Positions 38,148-47,340 of a DNA stretch of 53,424 nucleotides are shown here, piece by piece. The DNA is from Hyphomicrobiaceae bacterium (lineage in GTDB: Bacteria > Pseudomonadota > Alphaproteobacteria > Rhizobiales > Hyphomicrobiaceae), in the NCBI GenBank assembly GCA_025359185.1, contig JANYHF010000082.1, positions 1 to 53,424 on the forward strand, given 5' to 3'. The number at the start of each line of letters is the position of its first letter. Position 1 is the stretch's first letter. The notes under the pieces were generated by a model. It was not told the DNA's origin, did not search any database, and worked only from the letters and a program-made list of their open reading frames with translations. The position numbers and the translations under genes are program-made.

Positions 38148-38426
38148 ATGGCCGAACAAACCTACAGGGCGCGCGTCCGCTATGTCATCGGTCCCGATGG
38201 GAGCCCGTTGACGATCGCCGATCTTCCCCCCACCGACACCAAGCGCTGGGTCATCCGGCGCAAGGCCGAGGTGGTTGCTGCCGTTCGCGGCGGGCTGCTC
38301 AGTTTGGATGAAGCGTGCGAACGCTACCGGCTGACGGTGGATGAATTCCTGTCGTGGCAGCGCTCGATCGACAAGCATGGTCTTGCCGGTTTGCGGGCGA
38401 CGCGCGTTCAGGAATACCGCAATTAG
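38148..38426 (+). CDS. sciP: CtrA inhibitor SciP (DUF1153)
   Basis: A 92-residue DUF1153 protein with the conserved VRYVIGPDGSPLTIADLP start, the RWVIRRKAEVVAAVRGGLLS helix-turn-helix region and FLSWQRSIDKHGLAGLR end. In Caulobacter SciP binds CtrA and DNA and blocks CtrA-driven transcription early in the cell cycle. Its presence implies the alphaproteobacterial CtrA network. TTAA half-sites occur upstream (near 37685 and 38017), but no full TTAA-N7-TTAA box was found by eye. Confidence 0.93.
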   Translation: MAEQTYRARVRYVIGPDGSPLTIADLPPTDTKRWVIRRKAEVVAAVRGGLLSLDEACERYRLTVDEFLSWQRSIDKHGLAGLRATRVQEYRN

Positions 38427-38437
38427 TGAGTGTGAGC

Positions 38438-38460
38438 ACTGGCGGTTTTGCGCCGCCAGT
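38438..38460 (+). terminator. Hairpin after sciP
   Basis: An 8-bp perfect stem (ACTGGCGG / CCGCCAGT) around TTTTGCG begins 12 bases after the sciP stop. It lacks a U-run, so termination is inferred from position. It is followed by a direct repeat of TCATTCCGGT. Confidence 0.4.
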
Positions 38461-38533
38461 TCACGGTCACGACGTGGTCATTCGTGGGTCATTCCGGTTC
38501 ATTCCGGTAGGGTTCGCGACGATTGGCGTTCAT

Positions 38534-39157
38534 TCAGGGCGACTGTCCCACGGCCAGCTGCTTCTTGGCCGCTTTGACCTTGTGCGCCGCCCCCTTGGGT
38601 TGCTCTGGCACCGCGTCGCCAAGCGCCGCCTGGGTCGGCCAGGGCATCGCCTCGCCGCAGCTCGTTTCCCCCGCCGCCCATCGCTCCACATCGGCCCGCA
38701 TCCGCCCGGCGAACGGCTCAGGAATTTTGGCATTCTCCACGCCAATGGCTGTCCCCTCGCCCGCTGGCGTCAGCGACACCGCAAAAGCCTTCTGCCCCCG
38801 TTCGCCCGCCGCCAGAGGCAATGCCGCCAGCGCAGCGTCGCGCTGAAAAATGAGGATACTGCCGGCCCCGCCCTGCGCCTCGGGGCTCACATCGGCGGTA
38901 AAGACATACCCCCGCCCGAGCGGCGCCGGCGGCGTGAACCAGCAGGACTTTGCCAGCCGCGCGAGCCGCACGTAAACATCGACGGGCTTGCCCGGAACGG
39001 TGGTGCCAAAGGAAGGCAGAGCCAGCAGCGTCGCGGTGCTGCCGGTGGTAGCGCCGGGCGTGCAGCCGGTGAGGCCGCTGAGTGCCAGCACGCAGACAGC
39101 AACCATCCGCAAGCACAACACCGCGCTGGTCCGGCTGTTCTGGCGGAAAGCGTACAT
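38534..39157 (-). CDS. Predicted lipoprotein, hypothetical
   Basis: A 207-residue protein with a lipoprotein signal (LALSGLTGC lipobox, Cys at about residue 34), so probably anchored to a membrane facing the periplasm. The mature part contains VYVRLARLAKSCW, AGSILIFQRDAALAALPL and a Cys-containing ERWAAGETSCG, and ends in a Lys-rich tail. The ATG at 39157 is chosen because it gives the lipobox a proper charged start. Longer frames add unrelated sequence. The family is not recognised. Confidence 0.72.
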   Translation of the reverse strand: MYAFRQNSRTSAVLCLRMVAVCVLALSGLTGCTPGATTGSTATLLALPSFGTTVPGKPVDVYVRLARLAKSCWFTPPAPLGRGYVFTADVSPEAQGGAGSILIFQRDAALAALPLAAGERGQKAFAVSLTPAGEGTAIGVENAKIPEPFAGRMRADVERWAAGETSCGEAMPWPTQAALGDAVPEQPKGAAHKVKAAKKQLAVGQSP

Positions 39158-39227
39158 GCGTGCGGCGGCCGTCCCTGACTGTCCCTGAGTCTCACCTTCA
39201 TGTTGGAGTGTGACGCACCCTGCCGCA

Positions 39228-39255
39228 AGCGCTTTTCCCGCAGCGCTTTTCCCGC
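39228..39255. repeat. Two tandem copies of a 14-base unit
   Basis: AGCGCTTTTCCCGC occurs twice head to tail in the gap between the lipoprotein and methyltransferase genes (39158-39451). Nothing else recognisable was seen in that gap. Confidence 0.7.
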
Positions 39256-39451
39256 AGCTTGATTGAGGTGCTCGGCCATTGGCCTGCAGCGGCGCTGTCA
39301 GGGACCAAAGCATGGCCAACGTCAGGCAGACCGTCGTTGCCGATGCCATGGGCCAAGAGCTGCACTGTTACCCGGATGGACCAACCTCTGATCGCTCGAT
39401 CGCAAAGCCGGGCAAATAGTCATCTGCCCGGCCAACACTCTCCAGGGAAGC

Positions 39452-40276
39452 CTATTTAGTAATAACGGCTTCAAGATATTCGCTCGGGACCACCAGCGCA
39501 TTCGCACCACCGCGGTTCATCCGGTTGAGCAGGCCGAGAAGATCGTCTTCCAGCGCAAGTTGTTTCGTGGCGTCCAGCGATGCAAATGCCCGGTTCGCAG
39601 GTCCATAGTAGGTTTTGAAAATCTCGAGCCAATGGGCCGGCGACTTGTAGCGGAAATTGAAGCTCTGCTTTGAAGCATCGACCTTCAACCCTGGAAACAA
39701 CTCCGACAGGTGTCCGGTGGTGCCCCATAGGGCGGGCGACTTCAGTCCGGCGGGCGGCGGCACATACTTGCCGATGGTCTTGAAGACCTGACCGATGAAC
39801 CCCTCCGGCGTCCAGCTGGCAAGGCCGATGCGGCCACCCTTTCGCACGACCCGGGCCATTTCTGCGGCAGCCATGGCCTGATTGGGTGCGAACATGACAC
39901 CGAATGTCGAAAGCACGACGTCAAAACTGCTGTCGGTGAAGGGCAGTGCCTCGACATCGGCATGGCGGAAAGTCACCGCCAAATGCTCGGCAGCCGCGCG
40001 CTGTCTGCCGCGATCCAGCAGCGCGTCGACATAATCCGTACTCGTTACAACGGCGAAACGGCGGGCCGCCGCAAGCGTGGCGTTGCCGTTGCCGGCGGCA
40101 ACATCGAGCACATGCTCGCCAGCATTGACGTCTGCGGCTTCGCACAATCGCTCGCCCACAATCTGCAGCGTCGTGCCGACAACAGCGTAATCACCAGTGC
40201 TCCACATCGCCTGTTGGCGTTGCTTGATGGCGGAATAATCAGGTGCTGCTTGAAAACCATCCATTTGAATTTCCAT
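39452..40276 (-). CDS. SAM-dependent methyltransferase (class I, methyltransf_11)
   Basis: A 274-residue class I methyltransferase. The SAM site begins HVLDVAAGNGNATLAAAR (motif I), with acidic TSTDYVDALL (motif II), DVEALPFTDSSFDVVLSTFGVMF (motif III/IV) and VVRKGGRIGLASWTPEG (post-motif). It resembles the UbiE/COQ5-like small-molecule methyltransferases. The C-terminal part is variable and gives no substrate clue. An alternative ATG at 40264 has an AAGGA site and may be the real start. It diverges from the small secreted genes at 40471. Confidence 0.88.
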   Translation of the reverse strand: MEIQMDGFQAAPDYSAIKQRQQAMWSTGDYAVVGTTLQIVGERLCEAADVNAGEHVLDVAAGNGNATLAAARRFAVVTSTDYVDALLDRGRQRAAAEHLAVTFRHADVEALPFTDSSFDVVLSTFGVMFAPNQAMAAAEMARVVRKGGRIGLASWTPEGFIGQVFKTIGKYVPPPAGLKSPALWGTTGHLSELFPGLKVDASKQSFNFRYKSPAHWLEIFKTYYGPANRAFASLDATKQLALEDDLLGLLNRMNRGGANALVVPSEYLEAVITK

Positions 40277-40470
40277 CCTTGCGTTGGTTACCCGGCGATG
40301 GGTGGCGCAATGCGTTTGGCCGCCCGGTTGCCGGCTTCAGCAGAATGAAAGATTGCGTGACGGTTCGGCGTCCCCCGATCGGCGGACGCCGAGGTTGCTC
40401 CCAACTGCTAGTTCCAGTCGGTCCCGAGCATCGGGACACACCACGAGAAACTTTTGGAGTTGATACCGTC

Positions 40471-40740
40471 ATGAACCATAAACTTTGCGGCGCCATTGCC
40501 GCAGCCCTTCTGGCAAGCGCCGTCATGACCGCCATTTCGATTGCGCCTGCAGCGGCGCATTCCCATAAGCGGCATGAGCTAGGCATGGCCAAATGCGGTG
40601 CCAAATGCCTGATCTGGAACGATAAACACAAGCCGGTCAAAATCACGCTTGGCGGCACGCCGGGCCCCTGGCCGGTCATGTTGACAGGCCCGTGCAAGAA
40701 GCACTGCGGTCCGCCCAAGATTGTTCCGATCCTCAACTAG
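40471..40740 (+). CDS. Small secreted Cys/His-containing protein
   Basis: An 89-residue protein with a signal peptide (ends near APAAA-HSHK). The mature part is His- and Lys-rich at its start (HSHKRHE), with cysteine pairs CGAKC and CKKHCGPP. The ATG at 40471 has GGAG 11 bases upstream. Metal binding is possible from the His/Cys content but is not shown. The next gene encodes another small exported His-containing protein in the same direction. Confidence 0.7.
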   Translation: MNHKLCGAIAAALLASAVMTAISIAPAAAHSHKRHELGMAKCGAKCLIWNDKHKPVKITLGGTPGPWPVMLTGPCKKHCGPPKIVPILN

Positions 40741-40775
40741 TAATCAGTGGCAGACCCATACAGGAGGGTTCCAAA

Positions 40776-40979
40776 ATGACAGCAATCCGTTGTACCCTGA
40801 TGACACTTGCTTTGGCCGCCGCAGCCTTTGGCACGGTGTCCATCGACCGGGCTGTGGCACACGGCAGTTGCCATTGCGTGCCAATTCCCAACCCCACGCA
40901 TCCACCCGTGATCAAGCCGATCATCGACCTGCCGGGTGCCGGACAACATTCGGGTCACGTCCCGACAGTGCGGCAGTAA
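40776..40979 (+). CDS. Small secreted His/Pro-rich peptide, 67 residues
   Basis: A 67-residue exported peptide. The signal sequence ends near RAVA-HGSCHC and the mature part is about 40 residues, with HGSCHC, NPTHPPVIKP and HSGH. The ATG at 40776 follows AGGAGGG. It lies 35 bases after the previous small secreted gene, so the two probably form one transcript. Function unknown. The HxxCHC cluster could bind metal. Confidence 0.65.
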   Translation: MTAIRCTLMTLALAAAAFGTVSIDRAVAHGSCHCVPIPNPTHPPVIKPIIDLPGAGQHSGHVPTVRQ

Positions 40980-41076
40980 CCCCAGGGCCAGCGGCGGGCC
41001 GCAACGACATGGCAAGCCCACGCCTGCCGCTGGACCCCAGTTTGCCGTTTGGATGCCAACTGCCAGACCGAAACGC

Positions 41077-42207
41077 TCAGACCAAAGGGTTGGAATACCC
41101 GGCGACGATCTTGACGAGGTCAGCTTGCCGGGCTGCTCCGGTTTTGGAAAATAGCCGGCTGAGGTGGGTCTTCACCGTTGATTCCGCTATGCCGAGCGTG
41201 CTGGCGACTTCCGGCACCCCGCCAACCTCGACGATGGCAAGCATGATCCGCAGCTCTGTCGGGGTCAGCGAGAACGTCCGTGCAATGATTTCTGGCGGGG
41301 CCGTCATCTCCAGCTCGGCGTTGTGAACAAACACGGCAGCGGTTGCAGCCTTGGCCGCAGTCGCTGCCTGCCGTAATCCGCTACCAAGCGGCAGCACATG
41401 GGCAAGCATCCGGGTCCCGCCGCGACCGGTTAGCGGCACGGCTATTCCCTTCAATCCAATCGCCGCATCGCCGCCTGCAGCGGCCTGGAAACACTCCTGC
41501 AAGGTCGCATTGCTTCTGGCGCCAGTTGAGACCAGACGGCCGCCACTGCCGCTCACGGCGTCGCGGGCGTCGAGCAATTGATGACCGGACCTGTTCGCAT
41601 GGACGATGCGCCCGGACTTGTCGACAAGGAACATACCGGCCTGCAGCCCATCGAACGTATCGGCAAAGGTCGCGATCTCGGCAGTTTTGGCATCCATCAG
41701 CCGGCCAATCAACATCGAACGGCGCATGTGTGGAGAAAGCAGACGCATCTTGCGGCGCACCTCCGCATCGGCGAGGCCGTCACGCTGATGGCGGAAAACG
41801 CCGAGCATCGAAGCGCCGCCAGCGGATTTGTCGAGAACGCAGGTGACAAAGTCGACGAGGCCCTGCGGTTCGACCCATTCCTGGTAGAAGCGGGTCGCGA
41901 CGAACTCGTCGTATTCGATGAAATCCACCGTTGACAGGGGTTCATCAACGATTGCGAAATATTGGCTTGTCGAGGCGGGATCGAGCTTGATGTATTGCGA
42001 AAAATACGACTGCTGAAAGGACTGAGGGATGCCGTGGCAATAAAAGGAGGCTCCCGTCTTTGCCGAAGCATTTTTGTAAAAGAGCGAAGCGGCGCAGCCT
42101 TCGACAAAGCGCGCAGTCTTTTCCAGAATGGGCAATCGCAGCGCTGGCTGAATGGCCGCGTCGTAAATGTCGGCGATAAGTGCTGATAGAATTTGTGTTT
42201 CGTCCAT
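41077..42207 (-). CDS. LuxR-family transcriptional regulator (paralogue A)
   Basis: A 376-residue protein. The N-terminal half has a PAS/GAF-like sensor region (SSPHMRRSML-like LLSPHMRRSMLIGRL, and FDGLQAGMFLVDKSGRIVHAN, a PAS-type signature). The C-terminal 65 residues are a LuxR helix-turn-helix (LTPTELRIMLAI, VASTLGIAESTVKTHLSRLFSKTG). The ATG at 42207 follows GGAGGAAG. It reads away from the small secreted gene at 42555. A close relative is at 49690. Ligand unknown. No autoinducer synthase is present. Confidence 0.88.
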   Translation of the reverse strand: MDETQILSALIADIYDAAIQPALRLPILEKTARFVEGCAASLFYKNASAKTGASFYCHGIPQSFQQSYFSQYIKLDPASTSQYFAIVDEPLSTVDFIEYDEFVATRFYQEWVEPQGLVDFVTCVLDKSAGGASMLGVFRHQRDGLADAEVRRKMRLLSPHMRRSMLIGRLMDAKTAEIATFADTFDGLQAGMFLVDKSGRIVHANRSGHQLLDARDAVSGSGGRLVSTGARSNATLQECFQAAAGGDAAIGLKGIAVPLTGRGGTRMLAHVLPLGSGLRQAATAAKAATAAVFVHNAELEMTAPPEIIARTFSLTPTELRIMLAIVEVGGVPEVASTLGIAESTVKTHLSRLFSKTGAARQADLVKIVAGYSNPLV

Positions 42208-42554
42208 ATGCCGCTTCCTCCGAGCCGCATCAGGGCTCTGGCGCATCATCGCGAAACAATGGGACCGAATTCTCGCGGATGCAAATTCCGGTTGCCTCAG
42301 TTCTCTTTATGTTCTGCGTATTCGCGCGGGAACATCTGCCGGGGTTCAGTATGAAGCGGTTTTCCGGCAAGAAGCGCGACCGAATAGAGAGATAGAAGCG
42401 TTCGGCGATTCCAAGAAAATCTGAACGGCTCTAAACGTGAGCGTCCCCCGTTTGAGGGACGCGCCAAGGTCTCCGGCCAGCTAGCTGTTGTGGTATCGCG
42501 CCTGTCATCCTCAGGTGGACAGGGTCGATCTGCAACTCAGCTAACGGAGCCATT
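42208..42554. other. Intergenic region between LuxR regulator and small secreted gene
   Basis: These 347 bases hold no supported gene. A hairpin GCGTCCC/GGGACGC with an eight-base loop sits at 42441-42462, about 90 bases upstream of the rightward gene. Promoters for both directions must lie here, but no clear boxes were identified. Confidence 0.4.
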
Positions 42555-42845
42555 ATGTCGATATCGAAGCTATCCCTTGGCATTGCCTGCATCGCCGCAC
42601 CGCTTGCGGGTCTGGTCATGATGCTCAGTCCGCTTGCCGCCAATGCTAGCGCGGAGCCTGGCGGCGGGTTAGTCAGCCACCCCATCATCATCGCCAGCGG
42701 CGACAAGATGAAGGAGCATGATCGGAGGCACGACCACGACAAGCACAAGTCGAAAAAGATGTGCAAAGTGAAGAAGAGCTGCACCAAGCTGCCCTCGGGC
42801 ATCATCGGCTGTACCGTCATCCGCAGCTGCCCCCCGGTCGTGTAG
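42555..42845 (+). CDS. Small secreted His/Lys-rich Cys protein
   Basis: A 96-residue exported protein. The signal peptide ends near AANA-SAEP. A charged His/Asp/Lys stretch (HDRRHDHDKHKSKK) is followed by four cysteines (MCKVKKSCTKL, GCTVIRSCPP). GGAG lies seven bases before the ATG. In composition it resembles the 40471 product. Metal or nucleic-acid binding can only be guessed. A strong hairpin follows the gene. Confidence 0.7.
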   Translation: MSISKLSLGIACIAAPLAGLVMMLSPLAANASAEPGGGLVSHPIIIASGDKMKEHDRRHDHDKHKSKKMCKVKKSCTKLPSGIIGCTVIRSCPPVV

Positions 42846-42892
42846 AGCCGCTGCTGCTGCTGGGTCCGCCGCCTGGCTTGTCGAGCAAACCT

Positions 42893-42929
42893 CCAGGGCC
42901 GCCGATTTTGACGCCGGCGGCCCTGGCGC
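42893..42929 (+). terminator. Hairpin terminator after the small secreted gene
   Basis: A perfect 12-bp stem (CCAGGGCCGCCG / CGGCGGCCCTGG) with a ten-base loop is followed by CGCGTTT, 48 bases after the stop. The remainder of the 42846-43148 gap shows no gene. Confidence 0.6.
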
Positions 42930-43148
42930 GTTTACACGGCCGCGCGTCGTGTGGTTGACTGCGCAAAGCGGAAGTATTCGCGCATTTAGGAAGCTGTACG
43001 ATGCAAGCGCAAGGCACCCGGGGACCCGATCCGCGCAAGAGGCCGCCGTCGCGCATTGGAATGCCGGGGCCGTCGCCGGCGATGACGGCATACCAATGAC
43101 ACCGTGCGTCTCGAATGCCGAACTGCATTGTCGATCAGATTGCCTGAC

Positions 43149-44300
43149 CTACACCCGCCGCCGCCCCAGATCCGCCGCCCGCCGGATATCCTCTGCCTGC
43201 CCGCTGACCCCGAGCGCCAGCCCCAGCCCGATTAGCAGCGAAAACAGGCTCGTGCCGCCGTAGGAGATCAGCGGCAGCGGCACGCCGACGACCGGGGCGA
43301 GGCCGACCACCATCGAGATGTTGACGAACACATGCAGGAACAGCGACGTGGCGATGCCCGCGATCACCAGCCGTGCGAAAACTGAGCGGGAGCGCATGGC
43401 CAGCAGCACCAGGCACAGGATCAGCGCCAGGAACAGGCCGATCAGCACCATCGAGCCGATGAAGCCGGTTTCCTCAGCCCACAGTGCAAACACGAAATCG
43501 GTATGCTTTTCGGGCACGAAATCGAGCTGGGTCTGCGTGCCTTGCAAAAAGCCCTTGCCGTTCAGGCCGCCGCTGCCGAGCGCGATTTTCGATTGGTTGA
43601 TCTGGTAGCCCTTGCCGAGCGGATCGATGCTGGGATCGAGGAATTGCAGCAGGCGCTGGCGCTGATAGCCGTGCAGCATCGACCAGAACAGCGGCGTGAC
43701 AGCGGCAATGGCGAGGCCGCCGCCCGCGAAGTACTGGAGCGCCGTGCCGGCCAGAAAGATCAGTACAAGCCCGGTCGCCGCCAGCAGCAGCGCGGTGCCC
43801 AGGTCAGGCTGCTTGGCGATCAGCAGCATCGGCACGGCCACCAGCAGGAACGGCACCAGCACCGCCCAGGGGTTCGAGATCAGCCTGCCGGGCAAGCCGT
43901 GATAGTAGCGCGCCAGCACTAGGACGAGGGCAAATTTCATGATCTCGGAGGGTTGCAGGCTGAGCGGCCCGACCACCAGCCAGCGTTGCGCGCCGAGTGC
44001 CTGGGTGCCGCGGAACAGCACCGCGATCACCAGCAATAAGGCGAGGCCATAGACCGGATAAGCGAGCTGGATCCACAGCCTGGCCGGGACGAAGGCGAGA
44101 CCGATCAGCAGGCCGAAGCCGATGATGAGGCGCACCACATGGCGCATGGCCCAGGGCTCCATCGAGCCGCCCGCCACCGAATAGAGCGTGGCGACGCCAA
44201 TGCCGCCGATGAGAGCAGCCACTGGCGGAATGATCCAGGCGACGGGCGAGCCCCAGGCGCTTTGCTCCTCGCGGTAGGGTTCGGGCCAGCTCAGCACCAT
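43149..44300 (-). CDS. rodA: Rod-shape peptidoglycan glycosyltransferase RodA
   Basis: A 383-residue SEDS-family polymerase with about ten membrane helices. Typical segments are LGAQRWLVVGPLSLQPSEIMK, the AKQPDLGTALLL loop carrying the key Asp, GKGFLQGTQTQLDFVPEKHTDFVFA and the LPLISYGGTS end. It polymerises glycan strands during elongation together with PBP2, encoded just upstream. Last gene of the mre operon. It is separated from mrdA by 147 bases carrying a dispersed repeat. Confidence 0.95.
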   Translation of the reverse strand: MVLSWPEPYREEQSAWGSPVAWIIPPVAALIGGIGVATLYSVAGGSMEPWAMRHVVRLIIGFGLLIGLAFVPARLWIQLAYPVYGLALLLVIAVLFRGTQALGAQRWLVVGPLSLQPSEIMKFALVLVLARYYHGLPGRLISNPWAVLVPFLLVAVPMLLIAKQPDLGTALLLAATGLVLIFLAGTALQYFAGGGLAIAAVTPLFWSMLHGYQRQRLLQFLDPSIDPLGKGYQINQSKIALGSGGLNGKGFLQGTQTQLDFVPEKHTDFVFALWAEETGFIGSMVLIGLFLALILCLVLLAMRSRSVFARLVIAGIATSLFLHVFVNISMVVGLAPVVGVPLPLISYGGTSLFSLLIGLGLALGVSGQAEDIRRAADLGRRRV

Positions 44301-44331
44301 GGGGGATAATCCGATTTGCCATAAGCCCAGT

Positions 44332-44414
44332 CGTCACGGCCGGGTTTGCCCCGGCCATCCAGTACCGCAACGGCGAGGGTGGCTCTGGATGGCCGGGTCA
44401 AGCCCGGCCATGAC
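44332..44414. repeat. Dispersed GGCCGGGT hairpin repeat, copy 2 (between mrdA and rodA)
   Basis: Two 31-base arms (44332-44362 and 44384-44414) are reverse complements at 28 of 31 positions around a 21-base loop. The right arm is almost identical to that of the copy after livF. Its location inside an operon may create an mRNA stem between mrdA and rodA. Confidence 0.75.
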
Positions 44415-44447
44415 GAAGAGGGGGGCGATATGTTGGGTGTCAATTGG

Positions 44448-46436
44448 TTACCCCTCCCTGTTGGCGCGGCCGGTGGCGGCGCCAAGGGCTTGTGGGCGGC
44501 TGCCGGGGTCACGGGCCAAAAGATCGGCCATGACATCGCGCACCAGCGGGGCGGCGGCCCGCGATCCGCCGCCGCCGTGTTCGACAACGGCGGCCACAGC
44601 ATAGCGCGGCGCGCCGGCAGGAGCGTAGCCGACAAACAGCGAATGATCGCGCAGCAGCCGCGACACGGCTTCGTTAGGCACGCCGTGCGAGGCCTTGGCG
44701 ACTTGAGACGTACCCGTCTTACCAGCCATCACAATGCCGGGCAGCGCCGCGCTTCCGGCCGTCCCATCCGGATCGTTCACCACACCAATCATGCCTTTGC
44801 GCACCGGCTCCAGATGCTCGGGCGCAAACGACAGCGGGACCGGTTTGACAATTGGCTTGTCCAGGCCCTGGCGCACCAGTTTGGGATCGAGCTTCAGCCC
44901 GCTGGCGACGCGCGCCGTCATCACCGCTAGTTGCAGCGGCGAGGCGATGACAAAACCCTGGCCGATGCCCGCCTGCACCGTCTCGCCGCCGAGCCAGGGC
45001 CGCGAATGCATCTTCAGCTTCCAGGCCGGATCCGGCACCACGCCCGCGCGCATCCCAGCGATACCGATATCGTGGATGACGCCGAGGCCGAGCTCGCGGG
45101 CAGTCGCGGCCAGCTTGTCGATGCCGGTCAAGCGGGCCGTCTCATAGAAGAACACATCGCAGGATTGCTTGATCGCCTCGTGCAGCTGCATGGACCCATG
45201 CCCGCCGGCGCGCCAGCAGCCGAAATGCTGGCCGCCGTAATCGTAGCTGCCCGAGCAGGTGACGCGGGTCTGCGCCGTGATGGCGCCTGAAGAAAGGCCC
45301 GCCAGCGCGGTCACGATCTTGAAGGTGGAGCCGGGCGGATACTGGCCGCGAATGGCTTTGCTGATCAGCGGGTCGCCGTCGCCAGCCTGCAGTTTCTGCC
45401 AGTCGGCCGTGCTGACGCCGCCGACGAACAAAGACGGATCGTAGACCGGCGTCGAGGCCAGCCCGAGGATTTCGCCGGTCGTCACATCCATGGCCACCAG
45501 CGATGACCAATCCTCGCGGCGCAGACGGGCCTGCACGAAGCGCTGGGTTTCAACATCAATCGACAGTGTCAGGCTGTGGCCGGCGGTTCCCGGCACCCGG
45601 TCCAGCTCGCGCACCACGCGGCCGCGGGCATCGACTTCGCGATGGACGATGCCGGCTTTGCCGCGCAACGCGGTCTCCAGTCCAAGTTCCACTCCCGCCT
45701 TGCCGACACGCTGCCCCACCAACCGCAGCGATGGATCGCGGTCGGCTTCCACCACGTCGGCCCGGCCCACATAGCCGACCACATGGCACACATCGACGCC
45801 ATGGCTATAACGGCGCTCCCAGCCGGTCTGCGCTTCGACGCCGGGCAGGTGCGGCGCAAGCATGTTAATGCGTGCGAACTCCTCCCAGGAGAGATCATCC
45901 TTGATCAGAACGGGTTGCAGGCGGTTGGCTTTGGTGGGCGCGTCCAGCAGCCGCTGCCGGTCCTCGGGTTCCAGTTCGACAATCTTGCCGAGCCGGTCAA
46001 CCAGCGTGGGCAGATCGTCGGCCAGATCGGGGATCATGACGGCTTGCAGGCTTTCGACGCTCTCGGCCAGCACCACGCCGAAACGATCGCTGATGCCGCC
46101 GCGCACCGCGGGCACGCTCTGGGCATTGATACGGTTGGCATCGGCCAGCAGTTTGTAGCGGGGCGAGTAGGTGACTTGCAGCTCATAGAGCCGCGTGGCC
46201 AGCAGACCGATCAGGCCCGCCTGCCCGGTGCCCAACACCAGAGACCGCCGCGTGAACCGGCCGCGCAGGACCTGCTCCTCGGAGCCACGCTTGGGCGGCC
46301 GTGGCATAACCCACTGCAACGCCTTCAGCCACAGCCGATGGCGGCGGGCATCAAAGGTCAGCCGCGCGCGTTTGATGCCCCGGCTGTTGAAACCAAAGCC
46401 TGGGAAGGAAAGCCCACTGAAACCGGGCCATCTCAT
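44448..46436 (-). CDS. mrdA: Penicillin-binding protein 2 (elongasome transpeptidase)
   Basis: A 662-residue class B PBP. An Arg-rich cytoplasmic N-terminus of about 65 residues precedes one membrane helix. The non-catalytic domain contains SDRFGVVLAES. The transpeptidase domain has Ser370-T-F-Lys373, an SCDVFFYE (SxN-like) region and Lys573-T-G. It cross-links peptidoglycan on the lateral wall with RodA and MreBCD. The ATG overlaps the end of mreD by four bases, so translation is coupled. The protein is of normal length for PBP2. Confidence 0.95.
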   Translation of the reverse strand: MRWPGFSGLSFPGFGFNSRGIKRARLTFDARRHRLWLKALQWVMPRPPKRGSEEQVLRGRFTRRSLVLGTGQAGLIGLLATRLYELQVTYSPRYKLLADANRINAQSVPAVRGGISDRFGVVLAESVESLQAVMIPDLADDLPTLVDRLGKIVELEPEDRQRLLDAPTKANRLQPVLIKDDLSWEEFARINMLAPHLPGVEAQTGWERRYSHGVDVCHVVGYVGRADVVEADRDPSLRLVGQRVGKAGVELGLETALRGKAGIVHREVDARGRVVRELDRVPGTAGHSLTLSIDVETQRFVQARLRREDWSSLVAMDVTTGEILGLASTPVYDPSLFVGGVSTADWQKLQAGDGDPLISKAIRGQYPPGSTFKIVTALAGLSSGAITAQTRVTCSGSYDYGGQHFGCWRAGGHGSMQLHEAIKQSCDVFFYETARLTGIDKLAATARELGLGVIHDIGIAGMRAGVVPDPAWKLKMHSRPWLGGETVQAGIGQGFVIASPLQLAVMTARVASGLKLDPKLVRQGLDKPIVKPVPLSFAPEHLEPVRKGMIGVVNDPDGTAGSAALPGIVMAGKTGTSQVAKASHGVPNEAVSRLLRDHSLFVGYAPAGAPRYAVAAVVEHGGGGSRAAAPLVRDVMADLLARDPGSRPQALGAATGRANREG

Positions 46437-46963
46437 GCCACGTCATCCTGCCGGAAGAGCCCTGCCTCCACCGCCATGGCGACCGCGCGCTCGATGGGTT
46501 TGAGCACGTAGGTCACGACCGGATAAGCCGCGACCGCGATCAAGCCGCCAAGCAGCATGGGGCGGACGGCCGTGAGTTGTAAATTGAACAAGGAGGTTAA
46601 CAGCCAGCCGAGCAGCGACACCAGGATGACGGCGATGGTGAAGAACAGCATGGCGGCCGGGCCGTCGCGGCGGTCGTGGTTCCAGTTCGGGGCGTAGCTG
46701 CCGATGGCGTAGCCAATGAGGTAATTGAGGGCCCAGAAGCCGAGCGGACCGGCCGTGGCAAGATCAGTAAACAGGCCGATCAGGAACACCACGGGCGACG
46801 GCAACTGGCGGGGCTGGTTGATGGCCCAATAGAAGATCACCGCCATGGTGATGAGCGGTAGCGCGAACTGCACCGGCATCGGCGCCCCCCACGGCAGGCA
46901 CGCCGACAGCGCCACCAGAAAACTGACGAGGGTTGGCAGCAGAATGGGCAAGCGACGCAGCAT
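46433..46963 (-). CDS. mreD: Rod-shape-determining protein MreD
   Basis: A 176-residue membrane protein with about five helices (LPILLPTLVSFLVALSACL, LPLITMAVIFYWAIN, PVVFLIGLFTDL, LGFWALNYLIGYAIG, FFTIAVILVSLLGWLL), the usual pattern for MreD. The ATG at 46963 follows AAAGAAG and gives the standard length. Longer frames run into repeat DNA. It overlaps mrdA by four bases. Confidence 0.92.
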   Translation of the reverse strand: MLRRLPILLPTLVSFLVALSACLPWGAPMPVQFALPLITMAVIFYWAINQPRQLPSPVVFLIGLFTDLATAGPLGFWALNYLIGYAIGSYAPNWNHDRRDGPAAMLFFTIAVILVSLLGWLLTSLFNLQLTAVRPMLLGGLIAVAAYPVVTYVLKPIERAVAMAVEAGLFRQDDVA

Positions 46964-47086
46964 ACGATCTTCTTTGCCTAGGGGCGGCCAGTGGCCAACC
47001 ATGTGCAACAGATACAAAATTCCGAAATCACAACTCGCTGGTGCAGCTGATCGATTGTTGCCACAGCCATCAGTGATCAACCCCTC

Positions 47087-47340
47087 ACCCTGTCCCTCTC
47101 CCCAAAGGAGAGGTGACGATAGATGCGCTGTTAGACATGCCTACGTCCCTTCTCCCGTGGGAGATCGCTGTGACATTGCCACTCTGGGGGGGATTGCAGA
47201 AGTTGTTCCGCCTCCCCCCTTGCGGGGAGGCTGGCGCGAGAGCGCCTGGTGGGGGTTGAAACAAATGACTCCTTTCCGCGCTCCGCGCTTCTGACCCCCA
47301 CCCCCGGCCCCACCCCACAAGGGGGAGGGGAGCAGGTCCT
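47087..47340. repeat. Cluster of GC-rich CCTCCCC-type repeats between mreC and mreD
   Basis: The 460-base gap inside the mre operon holds no gene but several palindromic pieces. These are CCTCCCCCCTTGCGGGGAGG followed by CTGGTGGGGGT at 47210-47256, and an oppositely oriented ACCCCCACCCCCGG ... CAAGGGGGAGGGG at 47295-47333. A related CCCTCTCCCC...GGAGAGG lies near 47090-47113. The same unit recurs near 53223-53270. These look like dispersed REP-type elements. Confidence 0.7.
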
